Source: Hydractinia symbiolongicarpus
Lineage: Eukaryota > Cnidaria > Hydrozoa > Anthoathecata > Hydractiniidae
Direction: 5' to 3'
DNA: 64,000 nucleotides
NCBI RefSeq assembly: GCF_029227915.1
Contig: NC_079882.1
Span: forward strand, 13,602,501 to 13,666,500
In this document: positions 1 through 9,510 of the stretch, in pieces
Position numbering within the stretch: position 1 is the first letter of the stretch
Layout of the letters: each line of letters opens with the position of its first letter
Program-made: the position numbers and the translations under genes
Notes under the pieces: model-generated
Told to the model about the DNA's origin: nothing
The model's input: the letters and a program-made list of their open reading frames with translations, nothing else
The model's database searches: none

Positions 1-61
1 GAGATGGCGCCAAATTTGAATATATAGACCGGAAACATCCAACAACAAATCGAACACGCAA

Positions 62-645
62 TATGGTGGCTTCATCTTTATTCACGAATCTTTTTTTACT
101 TTCTTAATCTTCACTAACAAAGTAAATATCAATTTGTTAAGTACGTTCAGTAGCTAGTATAAAATAATAAAAATATGTTCGTCACATTTTTTGACATTTT
201 GATCTTTAACTTTTTCTAGATTCATTATTTCGGGGCGTATTGATTGACCCATCACAATAAGGAGAAATATATTCCATTGTTTTTTTGAATTTAGCCACCC
301 GGTTAGCAAATGTGTAAAAATATTTAATTATTAAATAATTCAGCACTCAACCAAAACTGTATTTTTAACAGACTGTTTTATATTATGGGTCTAGTGTGTT
401 GACGTTGTGCAAAGTTTTAGGTGAAAATTAACCGTTTTTGTGAAAAACATCAAGCTTTTATAACTCTACGAATATTTTCAATGTCAAAACATTCTTAGTC
501 TTTGCTTCTAGACTTTTTTGTTATGATGGCTAAAACATGTAAGTTCATTTATTATGGAGCAGACCAAGCCATTCGGTCTGATCCTCAAAATCAATACTGT
601 CATCATGGCCTTTTATTCAGCAGCTGTGCCGTGCGCGGAAAAACT
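62..645. repeat. Dispersed repeat R1, copy A
   Basis: This stretch aligns by eye with 45101-45492. Shared blocks include TGGTGGCTTCATCTTT, AAAATAATAAAAATATGTTC, CATCACAATAA.GAGAAATA, AATTTAGCCACCCG and ATAATTCAGCACTCA. Copy A is longer, with extra sequence in its second half. I see no ORF in it, so it is likely a non-autonomous element or old noncoding repeat. It occupies the space where upstream WDR74 exons might be expected, and no convincing upstream exon was found here. Confidence 0.6.
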
Positions 646-858
646 AATAGTTTCCACTAACTTAATTTTATTTCTTAACTTGATTTTTCTTTGACTGGTA
701 CGTTTTCCCTGTCTTTTTTCGGTTGCGAGCAGACATTATCAATTCATTCAAAAAATTACGTTGCAACAATATTTAGAATATGTCAGATATCAACGATCCT
801 GTCAGACGGCTGGTGCGTTGTTAGAAAGATCGTAAAATACATAGTTTCAACATTTTAG

Positions 859-1590
859 CTGGAAAAAACGGTCGGTGATGGCATAAAAGCACTGGTTGGA
901 AGTTCAACTGAAGGCGTATTTGCCACTGGCGGGCAGGAAAATGATCTAAAAATATGGCAAATAGATGCAATGGATAAACCCCTTTTTTCTGCAAAGAATG
1001 TAAGTACTGTTGAGTTAAATCATTATGTTTTATCAACAACAACGTTTTTGAAAGTTAAGATCATGCCATGCCACTTGCTGCGAGGTTCTGCATAAAAAAA
1101 AACATGTTTTTTCAGGTTCGGAACGATTTTTTGAATTTGCGTGTGCCTATTTGGATATCCGCTATCGATTTTTTCAGACAAGATTGTAAAAACGTTGTCG
1201 TTGGAACAGGCCATCACAGCATTCGCGTGTACGATCGTCGTGACAAGCGAAGACCGGTAATCGACATGGATTGGCGTGACCATCCCATAACTGCTTTGTC
1301 AGTAACTTGCAACAATAATTCTGTTGTTGTTGGCAACAGCGCGAGCTACATGGATCAACTGGACTTCAGAACAGGCAAACCGATAGGCGCTTTCAAAGGG
1401 AATAATGGTAGTATTCGCAGTATTAAGTGCCACGATTATCAACCTTACGTCGTTGCCGGTGGTTTGGACCGGTTTTTAAAAGTATACGACTTGCGTTCAA
1501 GAACGATGTTGAAAAAAGTAAGGTTTTAAATTCAGATATGTGGTAACTAAAACAAAAAATTTATTTATTATTATTATTATAATTATTATA

Positions 1591-1656
<66 letters not shown>

Positions 1657-2135
1657 TTCTGCCTAGGTGTATAAAAGTTGTAGGGAAATGGCTAAAAGAG
1701 GGAAAAGAGACATATTCTATGCTGTCAACCCAGCCTAAATGGGGCAAACATGCTTTAACATCCGATCTCTAAAAAAAATCCACGCCGAATTTTGCGATAA
1801 GAACGTTGCTAACTGACGTTTTTAAAGTACGATTGATTTTTATCGTTAATGTGGTTTTAGATCTACATGAAATCAAACGTGAATTGCGTTGAACTTTCAA
1901 AAAATGATATTCAAGTAAGCGAGTTTAAATTTGTTGTTGTTGCTGTTGTTGTTTGCGGTCTGTATAAGTTTTCGTTTTGTTGTAGCTTACTGCATCTGAA
2001 ACTGGCAGTAAAAGAAAACCCACTGAAGATAAAGGAGAAGAAGAGGATGCAGGTATTTGGGAATCTATGGAGACAGTTCACGATAAAAAGAAAAGTATGA
2101 AGAAAAAAATTTCGTCAAAGAAGAAAAAAACTTGA
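859..2135 (+). CDS. WDR74: WDR74 (NSA1-like) ribosome-biogenesis WD-repeat protein, 3' exons
   Basis: Four exons join in frame: 859-999, 1116-1517, 1861-1914 and 1986-2135 (stop TGA 2133-2135). Each junction is AG|exon|GT (for example CATTTTAG|CTGG and AAGAAT|GTAAGT). The product has FATGGQENDLKIW, then NDFLNLRVPIW, then VVGTGHHSIRVYD, then VVAGGLDRFLKVYDL, matching the order of diagnostic segments in animal WDR74. The tail is Lys-rich (KKKISSKKKKT), as expected for a nucleolar protein. WDR74 (yeast Nsa1) acts in 60S pre-ribosome maturation with the AAA ATPase NVL. The N-terminal blades, roughly the first third, are not visible in the window and probably lie upstream. The reading frame is intact, so this is likely a live host gene. 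Confidence 0.9.
1558..1656. repeat. TTA trinucleotide microsatellite in WDR74 intron
   Basis: About 33 near-perfect TTA units lie in the intron between the exons at 1116-1517 and 1861-1914, interrupted by a few ATAATTATAA variants. Confidence 0.95.
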
Positions 2136-2433
2136 ATTATGTACCTCGTGGTTACAATCCACATACTGCATATTATAGTATACGAATAACATTGTTATTG
2201 ATATAAAGCATTTTTTTCTTTCAAACATGGTGATAATGAAAACTACAAGTTTTTGTAAACAATAGAACAAGAAATGCTAATCACGTTAATAACAGCTTGT
2301 TTCGCATTTTAACATGATACAAATTTATATTAACCCTCATAGAAAATATTATAGAGTGCGTGAAAAGGATTTAGCGCAACTTATGGATTTTCGCCAGCGG
2401 AGGCGGAATCTTTAAAATCGCCTGAGGAGATAA

Positions 2434-2567
2434 TAGGTAGGTAGGTAGGTAGGTAGGTAGGTAGGTAGGTAGGTAGGTAGGTAGGTAGGTAGGTAGGTAG
2501 GTAGGTAGGTAGGTAGGTAGGTAGGTAGGTAGGTAGGTAGGTAGGTAGGTAGGTAGGTAGGTAGGTA
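2434..2567. repeat. TAGG tetranucleotide microsatellite
   Basis: About 33 uninterrupted TAGG/GTAG units, about 300 bp downstream of the WDR74 stop. Perfect identity along 134 bp suggests high instability or recent expansion. Confidence 0.97.
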
Positions 2568-2625
2568 TTTTTTTCTGAGAACGAGGCTAAAATTACTTTT
2601 AAGCCAATAAGAATCCTAAAAGTGC

Positions 2626-2660
2626 AGAGATAAGGAAAATATATGTTCTGGCGCAGTCGC
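2626..2660 (+). repeat. Polinton-TIR-like stub
   Basis: The sequence starts AGAGATAAGGAAAAT and continues TATGTTCTGGCGCAG. The left terminus of the complete Polinton at 16679 starts AGAGATAGAGAAATG and continues TTCGTTCTGGCGCAG. The orientation is that of a left end. It could be the lost left terminus of the truncated Polinton at 5448-9520, later split by the Helitron fragment and satellite between them; that link is inference. The rest of 2661-3400 is AT-rich with no gene I can support. Confidence 0.45.
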
Positions 2661-3419
2661 GTGCGCGTACAACAATGACGTCACGGTAACCCATAGGAAC
2701 CCCCGCAAAGTCACAGCACAGTCCCTAGTAATCCAACATCATTTCAACACCCATTCCATATTAATCTACATAAGACCTAATATTCATATGACATCATCAA
2801 AAGTAGAATAAGAGTTCCAATATTTAATAGCGCAAGTTGTTTTATTATCCAATGAACAATACTTTATATGCTATCGAAAGTTAAAGCTCGTGCAGTGGTA
2901 GCATAATGAAGATCGTCTTATAATGCGCCATCTGTACAGTTTTGCAAGCACGTAGACTAAAGCTATATTCAGCAGAACTAATTAATTATTTATAGATTTT
3001 AATTTAAAGATGAATTTTATAAAATTGCAATAAAATTGTGACAAGTGTTATATAAAAGAAAAAATAAGAATATGTAGTCTGAAAATAACCTTTCGAAACT
3101 GATTATGTAAAAATAAAATTGCTGCCACCTTTAAAGATATTTTCCAAGCTGTTTTTCAGAGAAAAAGAGAAAATAGATAAATTTTCAGCCTTGCCGTTGT
3201 TCTTATTTTGTTTTTATTGTTCATAAATTTTTAGGTTTTTTATTTTTCTTTTAAAATTGTTCCTATACAGAAATGAAGTTTATGTAAGTTAAGTTAGCTA
3301 TGATTTACAGTTACAATAATAATCAAAAATTGAATTTTAAAATTCTAGAATATACAATGATTTTGTTCCCCCATATTAATCAGTCCTCTTCAAAGTTTAG
3401 TACAGTGGCGGACATTTTT

Positions 3420-4600
3420 AAGCCGCAGGGCTTCTTGTTTTCCTCATGAAAAACATCGTGTGGATGAAATTTCGGAACGACATTTTTGTTTGCTTTATTT
3501 ACCATATCGCAGCAAGAAAAAACACATATATCGTATTCGTTGGCTTGTTTTTATATTGGCGAAAATTTTTAATACCTTGCTCGTAAAATTTGGTGTGTTT
3601 TAAAAAAAACAAGTAGCCCATGGGATTGAAGATTCCTGCCATTAATAGGGTACACAGAAGTAGCCTTCAATGTTGTGTAAATTTCTATGCCAGAGAGATT
3701 TTAAGCCGGACTGCATCATGGCCACTGAAATATACATTTTTAACGAAGGTCTCGACGTGTCTCATGGACATAGATGTGGTCAATAAGTGAACCTGATATA
3801 TGAGTTGGAGAAGTTACAACTTGTTTATATTCAGTAAGAAAGTCAAGGAAATAATTTTCGCCACTAAATGCATTTACATTAAAATCTCTGAGTATAATTA
3901 AAATCTCTGAGTAAAAAATGTTGAATAAAGGTATAATGACTCATCTCTATTGAGGGAATTTTTACGATATAGAAGCAGAACAAATAGTGTTTTCGTGAAA
4001 CGTTCTTTTTGTCATTTTAAAAAATATTGCACCTGGAATTTTTACTATAATAAACAATTCTATAGTTTTGTTATGTCCAACTAAAAGACTAGAAAACCTA
4101 TCCACATCGTTGTTCAAAATCAAATTAAAGGAACCTAATTTTGTGTCGCATTGGGTGGTATAAATCACTTTCCATGAGAACGCGGTCATCGTTTTTATGT
4201 GTGTTGTACGACCTTGTATTAAGAAGAGTAACTATAACAGAATTTTCACTCATTAAGCCAGTATCTCTTGATGTCAACTTCGAATGTTCTCGCATATAAT
4301 TGTATTGCTCGGTTGCTCGGATTTATGATTTAATAGCTGATCTGGTAAATGTTCCCGTTAGGTATAAACCCTCTAAGCTTGTGACTCGACTCAATGCAAC
4401 ATAGATTTGTCCAGAGTGAAAGGCTCTTTGCTTTATTAAATTAAAGCAAACAACAATTTTATCAAATGTTTTCCCTTGAACCTTATGAACAGTGCAGGCC
4501 CACGACAGCATTAGTGGGATTTGCGTTCGTTTTATAGAAGGCGAGGATGGATTATATTTGTTAAACTTGATTTCTTTCTCTACTCGGTTGATTGGAACAA
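3420..4600 (-). mobile_element. Helitron (endonuclease-bearing) 3' fragment
   Basis: On the minus strand this fragment carries the C-terminus of a Rep/Helicase protein followed by an endonuclease domain, and ends near a short hairpin (3420-3434, AAGCC..GGGCTT). The same coding order and the same hairpin (61896-61909) are found in the plus-strand fragment at 60.2-61.9 kb. Helitrons with a C-terminal apurinic-like endonuclease are the Helitron2/Helentron class. The 5' part (Rep domain) is missing, so it is a dead fragment. Confidence 0.75.
3900..4590 (-). pseudogene. Helitron helicase C-terminus plus endonuclease domain, broken
   Basis: The minus frame at 4323-4590 shows the PIF1-like helicase end: [19 protein letters not shown] (motif V/VI area) and [18 protein letters not shown], ending in a stop where the related copy at 60.9 kb reads on. 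At 3962-4230 a shifted frame has CDTKLGSFNLI..NDVDRFSSLLVGHN, matching the endonuclease domain at 61190-61300. At least two frame breaks separate the parts. In an intact element this protein would unwind DNA and process ends during rolling-circle transposition; here it cannot be translated as one product. Confidence 0.8.
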
Positions 4601-4665
4601 CATTAAATGTTGTTCCAATTAACCGATTCCAATTAACTATGCAAGAAAATGATTTTCTTGCATAG
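4586..4665. repeat. Two adjacent hairpins in the helicase remnant's upstream edge
   Basis: 4586-4624 is an inverted repeat (GGTTGATTGGAACAACATT with its complement, one mismatch). 4637-4665 is a perfect 29-base palindrome with a single central base (arms CTATGCAAGAAAAT). The two stems are separated by 12 bases. They mark the point where the helicase similarity stops. Confidence 0.85.
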
Positions 4666-4991
4666 CATATGGATCTGTTCGCATGGCCTTAAAGCGGAAG
4701 TCCGGTCATTTTTCAAAATTTGTGTGTTGAATAAACACCATTGTTTGAATAATTTCTGCAAATTTTTTTTTAAAAATTCGTATTACAAATGATATAAATG
4801 TCTATCAAAGTTTAGGATTGTTACTGTTTTTTTCAAACGACACCATCTTTTTGTTGTTATCATCGAGGTCTGGGCTCTAATGTTTTTCGTGACGTATTCT
4901 ATGACAACAGTTTCCTGCACGCGGAATACTTCAGTTGTCGATTACACCACTTCAAACAAGTCATAAATATACCATTGAATATACTGTTATC

Positions 4992-5123
4992 ATGGTTACT
5001 TGTGGTGCTTTAAATTGTGGTAACTCTTCCACCAAAAAATCGGTAGCTGATGTAAAACGGTGGCATAACGTTCCCACCGAAAAAGAAATTAAACAACGAA
5101 TGTTGAGACATGTACATACATGA
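4992..5123 (+). pseudogene. THAP-type zinc finger N-terminus, truncated
   Basis: The ORF starts MVTCGALNCGNSS and continues KRWHNVPTEKEI. C-x4-C near the start followed by a W-x-x-x-P stretch is the first half of a THAP DNA-binding domain. The frame stops before the second Cys-x2-His pair, and an acidic stretch follows in another frame up to about 5210. THAP domains are common at the N-terminus of DNA transposases, so this is probably a stub of one or an exon of a small host gene. Alternative: a genuine first exon whose partner is elsewhere. Confidence 0.5.
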
Positions 5124-5267
5124 AAACAATCTGGATAGTGATTCTGATTGTGAGGATGACGTTGGGAATATATTTTCTATTTTAGAGGATGATATGGCGG
5201 ATAGTTAAACAAAAGATTTATTAAGAGTTACTAAAACTCGTATTTCTTACTTTTAAAATTTTACGAA

Positions 5268-5445
5268 ATTTGGGTCCGCGAAATTAAGTTCCCGCAAAAT
5301 TTTTGGATACACTTTATCCGCGAAATTAAATTGCCGCGAAATTTCCAAATCATGTTGATCCGCGAAATTAAATTCCCTTTTTTCCGCGAAATTTCCTAAA
5401 AAAAACCCCGCGAAATTGAGTTCCTGCGAAAATTAATTCCCTTAA
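5268..5445. repeat. CGCGAAATT satellite-like tandem repeat
   Basis: The motif (T)CCGCGAAATT(A)A.TTCCC recurs about seven times in about 180 bp with variable spacing, in both the CGCGAAATTAA and CGCGAAATTTCC forms. It abuts the truncated edge of Polinton copy 1 at about 5445 and may mark the breakpoint. Confidence 0.85.
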
Positions 5446-5447
5446 GG

Positions 5448-5737
5448 TACTGATTTCCATCATTGTACTCGCAGTTACGGGAGGAGGTGCCTTGACAGAT
5501 GCAAGAGGAAGTGCCGCAGGGAAGGGGTTTGTAGAATAGCAGTTGGAACGATTGGGAAAATTCCTGAAATACCTGGCAGGTAAGGCAGGTGCTGCATTAC
5601 CCGGGATTATTGGTACCGAAGTCTCGTTCTTTCTCAGAGTAGCAGCGAAAATTGTCGAATACGTAGCTGAACACCTGTACATGGCAATCGCAGCTTCCGT
5701 TGCTTTTGTCGTGGCCTATGTTGGAAAGAAAAAATAA
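5448..5737 (+). pseudogene. Polinton coiled-coil/membrane protein, C-terminal part (copy 1)
   Basis: Matches the end of the minus-strand gene at 20806-21573. Shared segments are QLERLGKF followed by YLAGKAGAALPGIIG and a hydrophobic helix ending VVAYVG. The copy-1 frame has a stop just before QLERLGKF (position about 5537). The N-terminal coiled coil is lost at the 5448 breakpoint. The remaining part has two or three hydrophobic segments, so the full protein was likely membrane associated. Function is unknown; it is recognised only as a Polinton accessory gene by position and similarity. Confidence 0.75.
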
Positions 5738-5744
5738 CGTTAGA

Positions 5745-6936
5745 CCATACTTAAGCCAGATGTACGCTATCATGACTCCTACTCCTGCCGTGATCAACAC
5801 TGTTTTGGTATCCTCATGTTGGTTTTGACCTTCCTTGAGGAGGGGCGGCATGGCATGCCAGGCATCCTTCTTCTGTATATGTTGTTGCATCTCCCTGTGT
5901 GTTGTTGGCTTGATAGCCTGCTTAGGAGGTGTGGTATGTATAGGTGTTTTAATAGTATGCCTAAGGGGTGCAGCTGCCGTAGGCTTGACAATAGGCTTGT
6001 TATTTACATCAAGCTGGACACCAACGCTTACGTTGGCAAGTGCGATCAAAATGTTATTGTTGTAACCTTCAATTTTAACTATACTCAAGTTCATATCAGA
6101 GGGCAGCATGTACACGCTTGGCATAACCGCAAAATTTGCTGGAGCATATTGCAACCCTTTCTGGAATTGTGTTATATCCTGCCCTGCATTCTCTTCCCTC
6201 CACACCATACTTTGAAATTTTTGCAACAGAATTTGCCTTGCTGTATAGTTGTCCGCACCAGAGCCGAGTAAGGATGCCTTGGCTCCGGTCTGCGATCCGA
6301 TCAACAAGACCACGTAGACGCGAATACTTTCACTTAGCTTGGTCAGACCTTCCTATGTCAGACCCTGAGTTGTCAAAATAATGAACTTTGCATAGTCCCC
6401 ATCAACCTGGAGCCACCACGAACCGTTGGTGAGTGATGACATGACAACTTTGAATTTGTACAGGGTATTAGTATCTGCACCGTATTCGCGACACACTTGT
6501 GCATATCCAGATGTGGAGTAGGGATTTTTGTATTGCTGAAGGCCATTCTCATACGGCATGGGTACCTTCATTCTTGCCAGAATACGACGCATGTGATAGT
6601 ACACGTGAAATTTGAAGATCACGTTGACAAGGGGTACGGAGCCCGTCATGTGTTTAGCAGAGATGTCTAATTCCGTAGTTGCGCAGTAAGTAGCAAAATT
6701 AACCTGGATATTCCAGTAGTAGTCCAAGCCTTGTCCTGTCCAACCCACTCTGAAAGGGTCATTCAATAAATTGGTTGGGACTTTGATGGCATACTTTGTA
6801 AACTCAGGAAATGCTACGGAAATGTGAGATACTGTGGAGACATATAGGTCCTGATGCTCCAAGTTCTTGATACCAAGGGGCCATTCTCTCCTGTTTGACT
6901 TGTACTTTGCCTTGGGGTTGTACGAATACATGTTCA
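5745..6936 (-). pseudogene. Polinton C-terminally anchored conserved protein (copy 1)
   Basis: Two minus frames (6353-6936 and roughly 5745-6313) give the counterpart of 19671-20776. The start is MYSYNPKAKYK. Shared segments are DYYWNIQVNFATYCATTEL, NPYSTSGYAQVCREYGA, SLTNGSWWLQVDGD, then LSESIR and, after the frame break, MLPSDMNLSI..KIEGYNNNILIA. A Pro/Thr/Gln-rich linker leads to one C-terminal hydrophobic segment (VLITAGVGVMIAYIW). One frameshift lies between 6314 and 6353. The end overlaps or abuts the convergent gene ending at 5737. No biochemical function is known to me; a virion or membrane role is inferred from its place among capsid-side genes. Confidence 0.75.
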
Positions 6937-6943
6937 TCCCTTT

Positions 6944-6957
6944 CTTATTAGAATAAG
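6944..6957. promoter_or_regulatory. Short palindrome between divergent genes (copy 1)
   Basis: CTTATTAGAATAAG lies between the minus gene starting near 6936 and the plus gene whose frame opens at 6957. It sits at the position of the 30-bp perfect palindrome in copy 2 (19646-19675). Sequence differs but symmetry and place are kept. Confidence 0.5.
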
Positions 6958-7590
6958 TCTACATTACCGACATTGAAAGACCTACGATATTTGAGGACTA
7001 CCTAGGACAGGATACGAGGATACCTCTGAAATTTATTAGTATTCGACCTATATGGTTAAACCTTTACAACAACAACGACTTTATCATCCGTAAGGTAGAG
7101 TCTGATCAGAGGGTTACTCGGATCCAGGTCATGAACGGTCTGTACAAGATCGAGGAGTTGGCGACTATCGTCAACAGTCAGGCAGAGGACAAGATTAAGC
7201 TGTTTGTGCTAAAAAATGGACTCTTCAGGCTCTGTGTTAGCGATGGCTATACGGTGGTGTTTCATCGACAACTGCAAGAGCTCCTGGGGCTACCCTACGA
7301 TCCTAGTAAATAATACTATACGAGTGGTGATTACGATGTAATCTACAAAACTGACGTCTACCACAGATTAAGACTTGTTTGCTCTCAGTTGGACGAAGAC
7401 GACTGCCTACTGGCTTCCCACCAAAGAGTTAAACGCTTGGGGGGACATGATGACCTGGAGTTTTGACACTCCGATAAACCTTCCCTTGAAGGATTCCACA
7501 CACCGTCTAGAGTTCATGCTAACAGACAAATATCACCACGACACGAATGTATCCTTCACCGGAATTAAGATGCATTTACTCATAAAATAA
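6957..7590 (+). pseudogene. Polinton possible minor virion protein (copy 1)
   Basis: Frame 6957-7313 reads VYITDIERPTIFEDYL...; 7314-7590 continues in other frames with KTDVYHRLRLVCSQLDEDD and a tail MLTDKYHHDTNVSFTGIKMH. It matches the minus gene at 18948-19650. No ATG is present at the expected start, and at least two frame breaks occur. The predicted fold is unknown; alternating short hydrophobic stretches suggest a beta-rich protein, and a penton-like role is only a guess from the neighbours. Confidence 0.7.
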
Positions 7591-8230
7591 ATGAATGATG
7601 TAACCAAGTTGTATCCGAATTTACCAAGTACGCCTGCGGAGGACGATACTATCCATGAAAGCCAAAATTTTAGACTTGACAAGATTGGAGAAATTGAACA
7701 GTGCCTCCAAAAGGAAATCAAGGAGCGGGACAGGCTTTCAAAAAAGTTCAAAATGCACGGGACGTGGGTGCTTAGTGTAAGTATCATCACGTCAGGTGTT
7801 GGAATTGGAGCCTTGGCCACGGGTCCTGGTGCTCCACTGTGTATTGCTAATTGGGATATTACAATAGCGATGGGGATTGGACAGGCTGGTCTACGAAACG
7901 CTTCAAAAAGGCTTGGTGTCAAATCCAAGAAACATGAGAGTATAAGGTTGCTCGCTGAGTCGAAATTAAACTCCATTGTTAATCTGATTTAAGGCTGTAG
8001 AAAATGGAGTGGTCACCGACTACGAGTTCAGCCTGATCATGCAAGAGAAGCAACGGTATATGCTGTTAAAAGAGCAAAAACGTCAACGATTCAAACGGCT
8101 TATTGACGCCATTAACGAACGAGAACGTGCCCAGCTAGTTGCGAAAGGCCTAGAAGAAGGCAGGAACGACGTTTTAAAAATCTTCAATCTGTGCAGTATG
8201 CAGTATGTGCAGTATGCAAACGCTACCTAG
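7591..8230 (+). pseudogene. Polinton membrane/coiled-coil protein (copy 1)
   Basis: Starts MNDVTKLYPNLPSTP, with a Lys/Glu-rich helix to about residue 50, then a long hydrophobic double segment (VLSVSIITSGVGIGALATG..., residues about 54-95), a basic turn (RLGVKSKKHES), and ends in stop TAA at 7990-7992. The similarity goes on at 8000-8230 in another frame as a second coiled coil (EKQRYMLLKEQKRQRFKR) ending near the hairpin at 8261. The equivalent minus gene is at 18302-18955. ATG follows directly on the TAA of the preceding gene (TAAATG), an overlapping stop/start typical of compact viral-type operons. Confidence 0.75.
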
Positions 8231-8260
8231 AGTCTCCACCTGCTTATAAGTTTTAATTTT

Positions 8261-8298
8261 ATATATTTTATAGGTCCCACAAAACCTATAAAATATAT
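8261..8298. terminator. Stem-loop between convergent Polinton genes (copy 1)
   Basis: Perfect 15-bp arms ATATATTTTATAGGT / ACCTATAAAATATAT with an 8-base loop, in the gap between the plus gene ending at 8230 and the minus gene ending at 8305. Copy 2 has a different perfect palindrome in the equivalent gap (18252-18277). A transcript-end signal serving both strands is inferred. Confidence 0.7.
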
Positions 8299-8304
8299 GG
8301 TTTT

Positions 8305-8883
8305 TTAATCATCACTCAGCAACCATTCGACTTTAAAGTCCTTGTACCGACATTCCACAACATGAACCTGGAGGTAGTGGTTTTTGCCCTGCACATACAC
8401 CGATGATAGTACCAGGATGGCACTGACTTGGCAGGGTTCATCGTAGGGTACGCGCATACCGTGGAATTTAGTCGTGATCGCTTCCTTGTAGTGTTTGAGC
8501 TTGGCGTTGATGTAACGCTCTTTTTTCACAGGCTCGGTCGTCAATTTCTGAGATATCAACTCCTCGATCTTGTTCCAGATTTGGCGATACTTTTCAATCC
8601 AATCGGGGTACTCTTCGAAATCAGGACTCATCGCGGGTACAGCACTGGCATTGTACCGGGTGACCCCATGCGTGGACCAGATTTTAGGTGTTTTTACCCT
8701 CAAAGCAAATAGGAGGTCTCTAGTATGATACCCTACGATGTACCGATTATCCTTGCCTCCGTCGGCAGGAACTGGATCCACCACTGTTAGGTAATCTACG
8801 TTGATATCGTTGATGTCAGTAAAGGTAGCAGCAAAACTGTAGAATGTTCCAGGGTTGACAAGCTCATTCTCAAATTGTAGCAT
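8305..8883 (-). CDS. Polinton conserved protein, possible ssDNA-binding protein (copy 1)
   Basis: An intact 192-codon ORF starting ATG at 8883 (MLQFENELVNPGTFYSFAA). Shared with copy 2 (17388-17996) are GKDNRYIVGYH, the central EKYRQIWNKIEELI helix, and a C-terminal region SSVYVQGKNHYLQVHVVEC ending with an acidic tail (LLSDD here, DSDDEEP in copy 2). A beta-rich body plus an acidic C-terminus resembles single-stranded DNA-binding proteins, which protein-primed replicons normally encode; this is inference, not recognition of a family. It is one of the few unbroken Polinton ORFs in the window. Confidence 0.7.
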   Translation of the reverse strand: MLQFENELVNPGTFYSFAATFTDINDINVDYLTVVDPVPADGGKDNRYIVGYHTRDLLFALRVKTPKIWSTHGVTRYNASAVPAMSPDFEEYPDWIEKYRQIWNKIEELISQKLTTEPVKKERYINAKLKHYKEAITTKFHGMRVPYDEPCQVSAILVLSSVYVQGKNHYLQVHVVECRYKDFKVEWLLSDD

Positions 8884-8891
8884 CTTGTTTA

Positions 8892-9062
8892 TTAAATTTC
8901 AAACGACTTTAGAGGATTGCTTCTCCTCGCACATACACAACCACCCCCGTTATACGTGATATATTCCTGATAACAGTACCAGCACAGCATGAGCCTCCGC
9001 CCGCAGTTGCATCTGTCATACTCGTCAAGTACCCGTTTGCAGTCGTTGCATTGCTATTCCAT
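8892..9062 (-). pseudogene. Polinton Cys-rich mini protein (copy 1)
   Basis: ATG at 9062 is followed at codon 3 by TAG, then CNDCKRVLDEYDRCNCGRRL...CWYC and GGGCVCAR. It matches the plus gene at 17201-17362, which reads YCDECGIDLDKYDRCKCGRR. Paired CxxC/CxC motifs suggest a small zinc-binding protein. The stop near the start means this copy is probably dead. Confidence 0.7.
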
Positions 9063-9284
9063 TTATTTACAATCATAAAGACGATCCTCTAGGTCTTGAA
9101 TTCTTTGTTGATTCTCCTTCTCCTTTTCCGATTCTTCTTTGCTGTACATGTCCTGTGTCTTGAAGCGGTATGGTACAAACTCGAGCATCAAAGGATCCTC
9201 CTCAACAACCTTGTTGCACATGTCTTGCGTTTTGAAATGATCTGGCACATACTCTAATTGGTAGGGATACTTTAACCAATTCAT
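9063..9284 (-). CDS. Polinton DUF4116-like repeat protein (copy 1)
   Basis: From ATG 9284: MNWLKYPYQLEYVPDHFKTQ followed by DMCNKVVEEDP, then a second unit LEFVPYRFKTQDM, then a charged coiled coil (EKEKENQQRIQDLEDRL). The repeat unit (YVPD.FKT..MC.KAV..DP) is the DUF4116 type known from giant viruses and other eukaryotic DNA elements; its biochemical role is not established. It is the outermost gene of the element, as in copy 2. About 73 residues, frame intact. Confidence 0.65.
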   Translation of the reverse strand: MNWLKYPYQLEYVPDHFKTQDMCNKVVEEDPLMLEFVPYRFKTQDMYSKEESEKEKENQQRIQDLEDRLYDCK

Positions 9285-9339
9285 TTCCCCCCTACGTACA
9301 CAATTCAACCTTGAAGGGTGGTCAATAGGATCAAGTTGC

Positions 9340-9510
9340 TGCGTTGATTTTTGATGACGTCAGCAGTGTGCAGGGAAATTTACTCCACTTGCGCATGATA
9401 GCACTGATGCTACTGCGCATGCGTTGATGATCAGCAGGAATTTACTCCACTTGCGCATGATAGCACTGATGCTACTGCGCATGCGTTGATTTCTGATGAT
9501 GTCAGCAGTG
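9340..9510. repeat. Subterminal tandem repeat of Polinton copy 1
   Basis: A unit of about 60 bp containing TTTACTCCACTTGCGCATGA and TAGCACTGATGCTACTGCGC followed by ATGCGTTGAT occurs twice (about 9377-9430 and 9437-9490), flanked by variants of TGATGACGTCAGCAGTGTG. It lies outside the outermost gene, where the TIR of copy 2 carries its own internal duplication. No similarity to the copy-2 TIR sequence is seen. Confidence 0.75.

Noticed and set aside
5816-6271. Long plus-strand ORFs over the C-anchored Polinton gene
   Set aside because: They are antisense to a minus-strand gene conserved in copy 2; residue composition (Cys/His-rich, no conservation) marks them as shadows.
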